Source of the DNA: Prosthecodimorpha staleyi
GTDB taxonomy: Bacteria > Pseudomonadota > Alphaproteobacteria > Rhizobiales > Ancalomicrobiaceae
Direction: 5' to 3'
NCBI RefSeq assembly: GCF_018729455.1
Contig: NZ_JAHHZF010000001.1
Coordinates: 248,001 to 312,000 of the forward strand
Length of the DNA stretch: 64,000 nt
Below are positions 1 through 8,303 of the stretch, piece by piece. How positions within the stretch are numbered: position 1 is the stretch's first letter; each line of letters starts with the position of its first letter. The notes under the pieces are model-generated. The model ran no database searches. It was given only the letters and a program-made list of their open reading frames with translations, and was not told the origin of the DNA. The position numbers were made by a program, and so were the translations under genes.

Positions 1-52
1 TGGCGGATCCGAGCGTTTCGAGATCCCGGATCGTCCGGTCATATTTGTTCAT
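1..52 (-). CDS. 5' end of a truncated gene, product unknown
   Basis: Reading leftward from an ATG at 50-52, an open frame of 17 codons (MNKYDRTIRDLETLGSA) runs off the window edge. The composition is plausible for a cytoplasmic protein. The AGGAACAGG stretch upstream lies rather far from the ATG to be a good ribosome binding site. Too little is visible to assign a family. It could be chance, since only 52 bases are present. Confidence 0.3.
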   Translation of the reverse strand, partial: MNKYDRTIRDLETLGSA

Positions 53-747
53 AGGAAAACCTGTTCCTGTCGTATCGGCATGCTGAAATTCAATCGATCG
101 CGGCCGGAGACGTCGCGCCGGCATTGAAGTCTGGGAGGAGCCCTGGCTTTCGGACCGGGGTCGCAAGGCGCCCGGCCAAACGCGGGGCGCTTCATATCGG
201 CCAGTCGTGCCGGCAGCACGGGGACCGCAATGGCGCCCCCAAAGAACATCCGGCGGCGCGGGTAGCGTTGTCCGGAGCCGTTGCCAAAATCGGCAACGGC
301 CTCCGAAGCGCTGAGAATGCTTGTGAAATCGTCGCTCAGACTGACGACGGATCGAGGTCGGCGCGCTCGTCGCGTCGAGGGCGCCGCCGCCGAATGGAGC
401 ATGGCCGCAGGCAGGACGAACGGAGACGGCACGGGCGCGTGCCCGCGAAGGAAGGTCTGCCGTGAGCCGTTCGCGTGTGAGCCGCAGCCCCTCCCCAACC
501 TGAAAACGTTCGAGTGGCGGCCGGACGTTGTTCCGGTCCAGCCCAGGATCCCCAAAGGCGCGCGACGACCGGCGGGATGCCGTCGCCGATCAGCCCTCCG
601 CCCTTAAGCCGATCGCCCACTGGGCCGCCGGCGTCAAGTCCGTGGCCGGCAGCCGCCGCATGCCTTGCGGGCCGCGGGCGATCATGAAGGACCGCGCCGC
701 GACCTTTCCGCGGGCCGAGCCAGCTGCCCGCCCGCCCGGCTGCCCCG
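53..747. other. Intergenic stretch without a supportable gene
   Basis: About 700 bases. Open frames exist on both strands, but their translations are Arg/Ala/Gly/Pro-rich, have no recognisable motif and lack good ribosome binding sites, as expected of random GC-rich sequence. No tRNA or clear terminator was seen. Confidence 0.5.
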
Positions 748-960
748 TCAGAGAAGACGCGGCAGATAGAGAACCAGGTCGATCACCGCCAGCAGGACGG
801 TCAGGCCGACCGCAAGACGGACGCGCCGCGCATCGACCGGATGCACGGCCGGCTTCACAACCATAGCGGGCATGGCTTCCGACGCGCCGGGCGCAACCGT
901 GACCATCAACTCAGTACCTTCCGCCCGATACGCCATAGGGTTCCCCAACTCCAACGTCAT
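748..960 (-). CDS. Small single-pass membrane protein, hypothetical
   Basis: About 70 residues. The last 24 residues, after an Arg-containing DARRVR stretch, are strongly hydrophobic (VRLAVGLTVLLAVIDLVLYL), so this looks like a C-terminally anchored small membrane protein with a polar N-terminus. I chose the ATG at 960 because AAGGTGGGA lies just before it; an ATG at 936 is also possible. The family is not recognised. It lies downstream of and co-oriented with recJ's 3' end side, but its own promoter is not evident. Confidence 0.5.
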   Translation of the reverse strand: MTLELGNPMAYRAEGTELMVTVAPGASEAMPAMVVKPAVHPVDARRVRLAVGLTVLLAVIDLVLYLPRLL

Positions 961-1034
961 TCCCACCTTCAATTTTCGCCGAAGCGATTACGGTTCGATT
1001 AACATTGAGGCCGATTAACCAGCCTCGATCCGAG

Positions 1035-2864
1035 TCACAAGCCGGGCCCTGTGGGCAACGCCACATCGAGCACCCGCAGTTGCACTCTTGCATCACCCTG
1101 CCAATGGTCCAGCGACAGCGAACCGGCGACATGGATCATCCGGCCGCGCGCCTCCAGAAGGGCGCGGCCGAGCGGCTCCGAGGCGGCCCGGAAGGCCATC
1201 GCCTTGAGGGTCGTGCCGTCGCCGGCCGCGAGGCTGGCGCGGACATGGCCCTGGCCGACGGTTTCCACATAGGTCACCCGATGCGCCGCCAGCGCGAAGA
1301 CCGGTTCGGGATGGCCGGCCCCGTAGGGTCCCGCCTTCTCGACCATCTCGACGAAGCCGACCGTCGCGCCGGAGGCCGACAGGACACCGTCGAGCACCAG
1401 GTCGGACACCGCCAGGCTGTCGGCGACCGCATCGGCGACGCGAGCCTCGACATGGGCGCGGAACGCCTCCAGCCGATCGCGCTCGATGGTCAGGCCGGCC
1501 GCCATGGCGTGGCCGCCGCCCTTGACCAGCAGCCCTGCGGCGACCGCCGAGCGCACCGCCGCGCCGAGGTCGACGCCGCCGATCGAGCGCCCCGAGCCGG
1601 TCCCGACCGGACCGCGATCGAAGGCGATCGCGAAAGCCGGCCGGCGCCATCGCTCCTTCAGCCGCGACGCGATCAGGCCGACCACGCCGGGATGCCAAGT
1701 TTCTGAGGCGGTCACGATCACGGGCCCCGGGTCGCCCATGGCGTCGACCTCGGCGACGGCCTCTTCGAGCATCGCCGTCTCGATGACCTGCCGTTCGCGG
1801 TTCAGCCGGTCGAGTTCCGCCGCCAGCCGTTCGGCGGCGACCGGGTCCTCGGTCGCCAGCAGTTCGGCGCCGAGCGCGGCATTGCCGATCCGGCCGCCGG
1901 CATTGATGCGCGGCCCGATCAGGTAGCCGAGATGACTGCTGGCGATCGGACCGTTCAGGCGCGCCACGGTGGCGAGCGCGGCCAGCCCAACATTGCGCCG
2001 GCTGCGCGCGACGGCGAGCCCGCGCACCACGAAGGCCCGGTTGAGCCCGATCAGCGGCACCACGTCGGCGACCGTGCCGAGCGCGACCAGATCGAGCAGG
2101 GCCATCAGGTCCGGCTCGGCGCGCTTCGCGAAGGCGCCGCGCCGGCGCAGTTCGCGATTGACCGCCACCATGGTCATGAAGGTGACGCCGACGGCCGCCA
2201 GATGGCCGAGGCCGGACAGGTCGTCCTGACGGTTCGGGTTGACCACCGCCACGGCCGGGGGCAGCGCGACATCGCATTGATGATGATCGATCACGACCGT
2301 GTCGAGCCCGAGCCGCCGGGCCTCCTCCAGCGGCTCGAAGCTGGTCGACCCGCAATCGAGCGTGATCAGGAGGCGCGCGCCGCCCTTCGCAAGCCCGCGG
2401 ATCGCCTCGACATTGGGACCGTAGCCCTCGATCAGGCGATCGGGAATGTAGACGGTCGACCGCACGCCGAGGGCGGCGAGATAGCGCGTCGCGAGCGCGC
2501 AACTGGTCGCCCCGTCCACGTCATAGTCGCCGAACAGCGCGATCGCCTCGCCGGCCAGGACCGCATCGGCGATGCGCGCGGCGGCGGCATCCATGGCGGT
2601 CATCACCGAGGGATCCGGCATCAGGGCGCGCACGGTCGGCTCAAGAAAGCCGACCGCCGCCTCCAGGCCGACATCACGCCCCGCCATGATGCGCGCGACC
2701 ATCTGGTCGATACCGGTGCGCTGCGTGATCGCCAGCGCCCTCGCCTCCCCGACCGCATCCAGCCGGTCGCGCCACCGCCGTCCGGTCACGGACCGCGCCA
2801 CGCCGAGCACCGCCCGATCCGGCGCCCGATCGTCGATGGCGGGAAATCGAATCGTCATGACCAC
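1035..2864 (-). CDS. recJ: Single-stranded-DNA-specific exonuclease RecJ
   Basis: RecJ degrades single-stranded DNA 5'-3' in RecF-pathway recombination and mismatch repair. The 609-residue protein has the usual length. It shows the DHH-family phosphoesterase motifs: DYDVDG at about 113-118, LITLDCG at about 166-172, DHH at about 193-195 followed by NPN near 209, and further on the DHHA1-type GGGHAMAAG segment. A second ATG two codons in is an equally good start. The gene stands alone here. Assignment is secure from the motifs and length. Confidence 0.97.
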   Translation of the reverse strand: MVMTIRFPAIDDRAPDRAVLGVARSVTGRRWRDRLDAVGEARALAITQRTGIDQMVARIMAGRDVGLEAAVGFLEPTVRALMPDPSVMTAMDAAAARIADAVLAGEAIALFGDYDVDGATSCALATRYLAALGVRSTVYIPDRLIEGYGPNVEAIRGLAKGGARLLITLDCGSTSFEPLEEARRLGLDTVVIDHHQCDVALPPAVAVVNPNRQDDLSGLGHLAAVGVTFMTMVAVNRELRRRGAFAKRAEPDLMALLDLVALGTVADVVPLIGLNRAFVVRGLAVARSRRNVGLAALATVARLNGPIASSHLGYLIGPRINAGGRIGNAALGAELLATEDPVAAERLAAELDRLNRERQVIETAMLEEAVAEVDAMGDPGPVIVTASETWHPGVVGLIASRLKERWRRPAFAIAFDRGPVGTGSGRSIGGVDLGAAVRSAVAAGLLVKGGGHAMAAGLTIERDRLEAFRAHVEARVADAVADSLAVSDLVLDGVLSASGATVGFVEMVEKAGPYGAGHPEPVFALAAHRVTYVETVGQGHVRASLAAGDGTTLKAMAFRAASEPLGRALLEARGRMIHVAGSLSLDHWQGDARVQLRVLDVALPTGPGL

Positions 2865-3161
2865 GAGGGTAGCCGAACCGCCCTATCCGGCCCACCGGCC
2901 ACAGCAGGAACGTTCCCGTGATTCACGGTTCGGCCCGGGACGATGCAGGGATGTGACGGTGACCTTTGGGCAGCAGCGGCGCGTTCCGACCCGGCGTCCG
3001 GGCACGCCACCGCACCGAAAGCCGCCGAAAACCGCTCCGGTGACCCCAGGGGTCGAAATGTGAGTGGTTCGGATTGACGAGACCGATGGGGACCGTCCGT
3101 CTCGATCGAACCGCTCGAGCCGGACGCGGGGTCCGGACGGCCGGCGGTTGGACCGCGCCCT

Positions 3162-4730
3162 TCACGAGCGCGGCTTCGGACGCGGCAGCGGGGCCGTGTA
3201 GGCGGGCGGCGGCTCGCCGGCGGCGACTGCCGGAAGCCCTGCGGAAGGCGGCACCGTCGCGGTCGTTGCCGGCGCGGGATCGGCAAGTGCCGCCGGCTCG
3301 GTGGTGGTTGGATTGGGATTCGGGAACGAGAATCCCTGGATCACGCGGACCGGGCCGGCCGGCGCCACCACCTCCGGCGGGTGGGAAACCTCCGTCGTGG
3401 CGGCATTCGGGATGGCGTTGACGATCAGCGTTCCGGCCGGCGCGGCGCCGTCGCGGCGCGGCCTGGCAATCAGATCGCCCTTGGGCAGCGGCGGCGACGA
3501 AATGCGCGGCCCCGTCAATGCGAGCGGCGGCGGCGGTGTCCGAACGGGCGCGATCGCGGCCACTTGTGCGGAGGGGCCCGGCAGCGGCGCACCATCGCCG
3601 CGACCGGTCTCGACCGGATCGGCTGCCGTCGCCGGCGTCCCCGGCCCGGACGGAACCGCAGGCGGCAGGACCGCAGCGGACGGGTAGGCAATCGCCGGCG
3701 CGGCGACCGACGCGGACGTATGCGAGCCCCCCGGTGCCGGGCCGGCCGGCGCCGGGCGCTGCGTCGGCAGCGGGGGAGCGCGCTCGATCGACGGCGGCAG
3801 GGCCGACGTCATGTCGCCGGGCGGCGCATAGGCGGCCAGCGGAATCCTGCGTTCGGGCACCCGTTCATGACGGACCGTCGGCGCTCCGGCATCCGCGGTC
3901 GGGTTGCCGGCGAACGGCGGCTTGCCGCGGCCGTCGACGGTAGGGGCCCCGGCGCTCGGATCGGCATGGCCCGCAAGGCCGGTCCCGTGCGGACCGGTTG
4001 GCGGCGGGGCGGCCTTCGCGTCCGCCAATGCCGGTGGCGGCGCTTTTCCGCCGGGCGCGGGCGGCGCCAAGGTCAGGGGTCCGACGGCCTCTCCGGTCAC
4101 GCCGGATCCGATGCGGCCGCTCCCGGCGAGCGCAGGCGGCGCGAAACGGGGGACAGCATCGATGGCCGGAGCGCCATAGAGGCTGAACTGTCGGCCGCAG
4201 TGATCGACCCATTCCATCGCCGCCCCGATGCCGTCGATCGGCAGGCTGGAATCGTCGATGTTGCCCGAGCGCGACCTCACCGTCAGGACCCGGCCGCGCT
4301 TCAGCGCCAATTCGAAGCCGGGGACGTCGCCCGGATGGATCGCGAACCGGTTCGGATCGAGGGCATAGGCGTCGGCCGGCACCGTGCGCTGCCCGTCGAT
4401 CAGCAGCGTCACGTCCTGGTCCTTGTCGGGATCGAGCTGAAAGGACGAACGGATGACCTGGATGCCCCAGCCGGCACCGCCGCCGATCACGATGGACATC
4501 CGGTCGCCTTTGCGCCCGCCGCCGAGCGTCCGTTCCGCGACGCACTGGAACACCTGCCCCCTTTGCGTCACCTGCGGCTGACCGGTCCACGCACCGAGCT
4601 TCACTTCGCGGCCGGGCACGACCATCACGCCGGATTGGGCGGAGGCAGGGCGGAAGGAAAGCGGAAACAGGATACAGGAGACCAGCGAAACCCCGGCGCA
4701 CAGGAGCACGGACCGGGTTCCAAGCTGCAT
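3162..4730 (-). CDS. Secreted protein with two-cysteine N-terminal domain and long Pro/Ala-rich tail (tandem paralog A)
   Basis: 522 residues from the ATG at 4730, which has GGGAG just upstream; an ATG 16 codons earlier lacks this. A signal peptide covers about residues 1-32 (ending ASAQ). The next ~140 residues have the pattern AWTG, then FQC, a central W, a LLIDG strand, an LKRGRVL segment and AMEWVDHC. The same pattern occurs in the next two genes at 5001-6038 and 6125-7429. The two cysteines could form a disulfide (inference). The remaining ~330 residues are low-complexity Pro/Ala/Gly, suggesting a cell-wall or periplasm-spanning tail. No known enzyme motif was seen. It is probably an envelope protein; function unknown. 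Confidence 0.75.
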   Translation of the reverse strand: MQLGTRSVLLCAGVSLVSCILFPLSFRPASAQSGVMVVPGREVKLGAWTGQPQVTQRGQVFQCVAERTLGGGRKGDRMSIVIGGGAGWGIQVIRSSFQLDPDKDQDVTLLIDGQRTVPADAYALDPNRFAIHPGDVPGFELALKRGRVLTVRSRSGNIDDSSLPIDGIGAAMEWVDHCGRQFSLYGAPAIDAVPRFAPPALAGSGRIGSGVTGEAVGPLTLAPPAPGGKAPPPALADAKAAPPPTGPHGTGLAGHADPSAGAPTVDGRGKPPFAGNPTADAGAPTVRHERVPERRIPLAAYAPPGDMTSALPPSIERAPPLPTQRPAPAGPAPGGSHTSASVAAPAIAYPSAAVLPPAVPSGPGTPATAADPVETGRGDGAPLPGPSAQVAAIAPVRTPPPPLALTGPRISSPPLPKGDLIARPRRDGAAPAGTLIVNAIPNAATTEVSHPPEVVAPAGPVRVIQGFSFPNPNPTTTEPAALADPAPATTATVPPSAGLPAVAAGEPPPAYTAPLPRPKPRS

Positions 4731-5000
4731 GGAGTCTCCCCTCCGTTCGGACGATGGCGGCGCAGAGTGGTCGTTCAAAGCGGCGGAAGCAAGCGACCGG
4801 AAATCCGGCAGGAGGATGGCCGAGAAGAGTTAACAGAGTTTCCGACAGGCGCTCGGCCGCACTTTTCCTGGGGAATTTCCCGGCAATTTCGTGACGGTCC
4901 GCGTCCGACCCGGCGGCCTGGAGCCCCGCACGGGGCATTTCGGCCGAAGATGGGCGAATCAGCCGGTGCCGCGCAGAGGTCCGGCCGGAATCGGGTGCCG

Positions 5001-6038
5001 CTACCGCAAGACGGTCCGGCGCATCTCTTCCGCCAGCCGCTCGCCGAGCCGGTCGACCTTGTCGGGAGCCCCCGGTTCGCGGGTCTGGACGGAGATCAGA
5101 TAGATGCCGCCTTGCGAACGCGGCAGCAGCACCAGGGCAATGCGTCTTGTTCCCCCCGGATCGTCGCAGTCGACCACCTCGAACACGATCGGATCCGGCT
5201 TGCCGGCCTTCTTCGGTCCCGCCTTCGGGCGGGCGGGCGCCTTCTTGACCTCCCCGGCGCGCTTGCGGCATCCGGGGCTGGTGCCGATGATGCGGTCGGC
5301 GAGGCTCTGGGCGTTCTTGCCGGCCCAGACCTGAATCTCGCCCTGCATGCCGTCCGCCTTCCAGGACAGCGACTTGTCCTCCGACGGATAGGCCGGAATG
5401 CCCGGCGGCGGCCCGACCCGGACCTCCTTGGCCTCGACCGCCTGCAGCAGGCGACCCATCAGGCCGGCAATGTCCTGACGGAGCTTGGCGGCATCCGCCG
5501 TTGCCTTCTCGCGTCCGGGCGGGACGAAATTCGCGTAGCGCTTGGCGCAGGCCTCGACCCAGTCGAGCGCCCGCGCCACCCCGGCCAACGCCAGATCGTA
5601 ATGTTCGTCCGCCGCCGCCACGCCGAGCGTCGAACCGCGGCGCAGGGCGCCGAGAAACCGCTCGATGTCGGGCACGCCGATGACCGCGACCTGGTCGGCC
5701 TGTGCCTCCGGATGCCCCTCGATCACCGCCTCGCCGTCGATGGTGATGCGGAAGCTGACCGGCGCCGCGCCGGTATCGCCGCCGGCGAAACCGAGCGTCC
5801 AGCCGTTGATGCGATCGAGCGCAATGGCCGCGGCGACTTCACGTCCGCTGGTCACCGAGGCGCGCTTGAAGCGCCCGGTCACCGCGCAGCGCGAGAAGGA
5901 GCCGCTGTCGTCGGTATTCGCCGTTCCAGTCCAGCGGCCGTACTGGAAGGTCTCCAGTTCAGCCGCCCGCGCGACGCCGACACCCGCCAGCGCGGCGACG
6001 CCGAGCAGACCGGCCATCAGGAACTCGCCTATACGCAT
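5001..6038 (-). CDS. Secreted two-domain protein (tandem paralog B), function unknown
   Basis: 345 residues with a signal peptide of about 25 residues ending ARA. The N-terminal domain repeats the neighbour pattern: RWTG, then FSRC, W in the NGWTLGF strand, a FRITIDGE strand, LRRGSTL and ALDWVEAC. A second domain near the C-terminus (about 225-345) has a cysteine pair (SPGC and VVDC) and a GGIYLISV strand; the same domain appears in the next gene upstream. A Lys/Pro/Ala-rich linker (KKAPARPKAG) interrupts this second domain. The start at 6038 is chosen because a much longer open frame continuing upstream only reads antisense-like sequence of the neighbouring gene. Function unknown. Confidence 0.75.
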   Translation of the reverse strand: MRIGEFLMAGLLGVAALAGVGVARAAELETFQYGRWTGTANTDDSGSFSRCAVTGRFKRASVTSGREVAAAIALDRINGWTLGFAGGDTGAAPVSFRITIDGEAVIEGHPEAQADQVAVIGVPDIERFLGALRRGSTLGVAAADEHYDLALAGVARALDWVEACAKRYANFVPPGREKATADAAKLRQDIAGLMGRLLQAVEAKEVRVGPPPGIPAYPSEDKSLSWKADGMQGEIQVWAGKNAQSLADRIIGTSPGCRKRAGEVKKAPARPKAGPKKAGKPDPIVFEVVDCDDPGGTRRIALVLLPRSQGGIYLISVQTREPGAPDKVDRLGERLAEEMRRTVLR

Positions 6039-6124
6039 CGGGACACCCACTGGCTTCCGGGCATTCCCGGAAGTCTGTCTAGGCGGTGGCGGAAGCCGGC
6101 AGCCCCCGCGCGCCGCGGTTGCAG

Positions 6125-7429
6125 TCAGAACCGGCCGGCCAGCGCATTGGACGCCTGCCGGACGGAATTGTCGACCTGGCGCAGGCGCTCCAGCACGGCC
6201 TCGGCGCCTTGCGCATAGAGCCCGATCACATAGTGGCCGCCCTTGCGTCGCGTCAGCACCGTATAGCGCGCCGCAGCCGGCGCCCCGGTCTGTTCGCAGC
6301 CCGTGAAGATATGGGCCACTTCCGCCCGTCCGGTCGGTGCCGGCAGGTTGCCGGACGCATATTGCCCCGCGCAGGTGCGCGCATCGTTGGCCACGATTCG
6401 CTCGGTGATGCCGCGCGGATCGGCTTCCGGCACGATTCGAACCGTTCCCATGACGCCGTCGTCGGTGGCGAAGATCGCATCGGCCCCGCGGTGCTTTTCC
6501 GGCGCATCCGATGGCGGCATGACACGATAGTCCGACACCCCGGCGCCGGCCATCAGGCTGGCCAGGAACACGGTCGATTCCGAGCGCATTTCGATCGAGG
6601 CGGCCTCGCTGCCGGCCGGCTGGGACCCCGGCGGCGCCGCACCGGCGGCCGCAACCCCCGGCCCGCCGCCTGCGGAGACCGTTCCGGTCGATGCCACGGT
6701 TCCGGCCGTCGCGCCGCTCACCGACGCGACCCCACCCGGCGCCGCCGGCGCACCGCCCGCGCCCTGCCCGTTGGCAGGCTGTCCCGGCGACGGCGGCGTC
6801 AGCGGCCTGAACTCGGCGGTCGGACCCTCCGGCGGTCGGGGCGGAGCCGGCCGCGGCGTCGGTGCCCCCGGCAGGGCCGTGCCCGGGGCACCGGCCAGAC
6901 CTTGCGCGGTGCGGGCGGGCTCGTAGCGCGTCACGCAGCGCAGCAGCCAGGCGAGGCCTTCGGCCGTGCCGTCGAGACGGAAATTGTAGGTGTCGCGCCC
7001 GATGCCGATCCGCAGCAGCAGCCCGCGCCGAAACAGATCGAACAGCCCGCTGTCGTCCTTGAGCTGGATCGCCATCATGCTCGGCGACACCGCCTTGGCG
7101 GTCGCCACGACCGGCTCGAACTCGTCGATCACCAGGTTGACGCGCGCCATCTGGCCCGGCGGCAGCTGCCAGGCCGGGTTGAGCAGCGCCATGGCCCAGT
7201 CGTAACGGCGGTCGATCGCGAAGCGCAGGGTGGTGCCGCTCTGATAGGCGACCGACATGCTGCAATGCGAGAATTCGCCGGTCTGATCGCTCGCATGCGC
7301 GACCGCCGTCCAATTGGCGATCCGCGCCGTTTCGAGCGTGGCCGCCGCGGCGGGACCGCCCGCGGACACCAGGGAGACGGCAGCGGCCGCGAGCATGCCC
7401 GGGCGCATCCACCGGAATTTCCGACGCAT
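6125..7429 (-). CDS. Secreted two-domain protein (tandem paralog C), function unknown
   Basis: 434 residues with a signal peptide of about 30 residues. The N-terminal domain has NWTA, FSHC, a central DWAMALL strand, a VNLVIDE strand, FRRGLLL and LAWLLRCVTRYE, matching paralogs A and B. A Pro/Gly/Ala linker of roughly 120 residues follows. The C-terminal domain (about 290-434) contains ITERIVAN, a cysteine pair and GGHYVIGLYA, alignable by eye with the end of paralog B. The three genes are co-oriented and separated by 86 and 270 bases, so they may be co-transcribed from upstream of this gene. No catalytic motif was recognised. Confidence 0.75.
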   Translation of the reverse strand: MRRKFRWMRPGMLAAAAVSLVSAGGPAAAATLETARIANWTAVAHASDQTGEFSHCSMSVAYQSGTTLRFAIDRRYDWAMALLNPAWQLPPGQMARVNLVIDEFEPVVATAKAVSPSMMAIQLKDDSGLFDLFRRGLLLRIGIGRDTYNFRLDGTAEGLAWLLRCVTRYEPARTAQGLAGAPGTALPGAPTPRPAPPRPPEGPTAEFRPLTPPSPGQPANGQGAGGAPAAPGGVASVSGATAGTVASTGTVSAGGGPGVAAAGAAPPGSQPAGSEAASIEMRSESTVFLASLMAGAGVSDYRVMPPSDAPEKHRGADAIFATDDGVMGTVRIVPEADPRGITERIVANDARTCAGQYASGNLPAPTGRAEVAHIFTGCEQTGAPAAARYTVLTRRKGGHYVIGLYAQGAEAVLERLRQVDNSVRQASNALAGRF

Positions 7430-7543
7430 CAGATCGGTCTCCTTGACCTACAAGCGTCCAAAATGGGCGAGCCGTCCGCGCAAATCAAGCATGCCGCACC
7501 GCGGCGGCCGGTTCGCCATTGGGGGCAGCCGGTTAGGCCGCCG

Positions 7544-8143
7544 TCAGGTGGCGGGTCCGTCCAGGGCGGCCCGAATCGCCGCGACCACGCGGGGATCCTC
7601 GGGTTCGACATGGGACGGGAAGGCCCGGTCGAGGCGGCCATCGCGGCTAACGAGATATTTGTGGAAATTCCAGCGCGGCTCCGATGCCGGTCCGAGCACG
7701 GTGGACGCCCAGCGGTAGAACGGATGGGCACCGGCGCCGCGCACGACCGACTTCGCGGCGAGCGGGAAGGTCACCCCGAAGGTGCCGCCGCAGAAGCCGC
7801 GAATGTCCGCATCCGTGCCCGGCTCCTGGCCGCCGAAATCGTTCGACGGCACGCCGATCACCACGAGACCGGCCGAACCATGCGCCTCGTAGAGCGCCTG
7901 CAGACCCCGATATTGCGAGGTGTAGCCGCAGCGCGAGGCGGTGTTGACGATCAGCAGCACCTTACCGCGGAACGCATCGAGCGGCAGGGGCGATCCGTCC
8001 GACGCCGTGAAGGCGAAGCGCCAGGCGTTGCCGGTCTCGACCGGTCCGGCCGCGCGGGCGGCGGTCACGGCCGCCACCGGGACCAGCGCCGCGGTCGCAG
8101 CCGCGACGGTCGAGACGGCGAAGGTGCGGCGGCTGATGGACAT
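7544..8143 (-). CDS. Tat-exported glutathione peroxidase family protein
   Basis: 199 residues from ATG at 8143. A twin-arginine signal (SRRTFAV followed by an Ala-rich hydrophobic stretch to about residue 32) predicts export to the periplasm. The mature part is a thioredoxin-fold glutathione peroxidase/BsaA protein. The peroxidatic Cys is at about 72 in NTASRCGYT, Gln at about 106 in FGGQEPGT, and Trp-Asn at about 158-159 in RWNFHKYLV. Together these form the family's catalytic tetrad. The second conserved Cys of thiol-dependent members (PCNQF) is Ser here (PSNDF). It probably reduces peroxides with thioredoxin-like or unknown donors rather than glutathione (inference). Confidence 0.9.
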   Translation of the reverse strand: MSISRRTFAVSTVAAATAALVPVAAVTAARAAGPVETGNAWRFAFTASDGSPLPLDAFRGKVLLIVNTASRCGYTSQYRGLQALYEAHGSAGLVVIGVPSNDFGGQEPGTDADIRGFCGGTFGVTFPLAAKSVVRGAGAHPFYRWASTVLGPASEPRWNFHKYLVSRDGRLDRAFPSHVEPEDPRVVAAIRAALDGPAT

Positions 8144-8303
8144 GACTGGCGTCTCCGGCTGCGGGCCGCCGGGTCTACGGCGGCCGATCGCCGCCGGATC
8201 ATAGCCGCCGCGGCCTTCCCCCGCCATCCGCGTGCGTCCGGCGCGCGGCGTGCGGCCGCCGGCCGATCCGGTGCGATCCTGGCCGAGCGCCCGCCCGCGA
8301 CGG

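Noticed and set aside
49-555. Open frames in the first 600 bases
   Set aside because: Overlapping frames on both strands with no motif, signal or ribosome binding site.
3381-6218. A 945-codon plus-strand open frame across the secreted paralogs
   Set aside because: The minus-strand genes have signal peptides and shared domains; the plus frame has none.
6039-7412. Upstream extension of paralog B giving an 803-residue protein
   Set aside because: The extension lies out of frame within paralog C and is Arg/Gly-rich. The ATG at 6038 begins a proper signal peptide.
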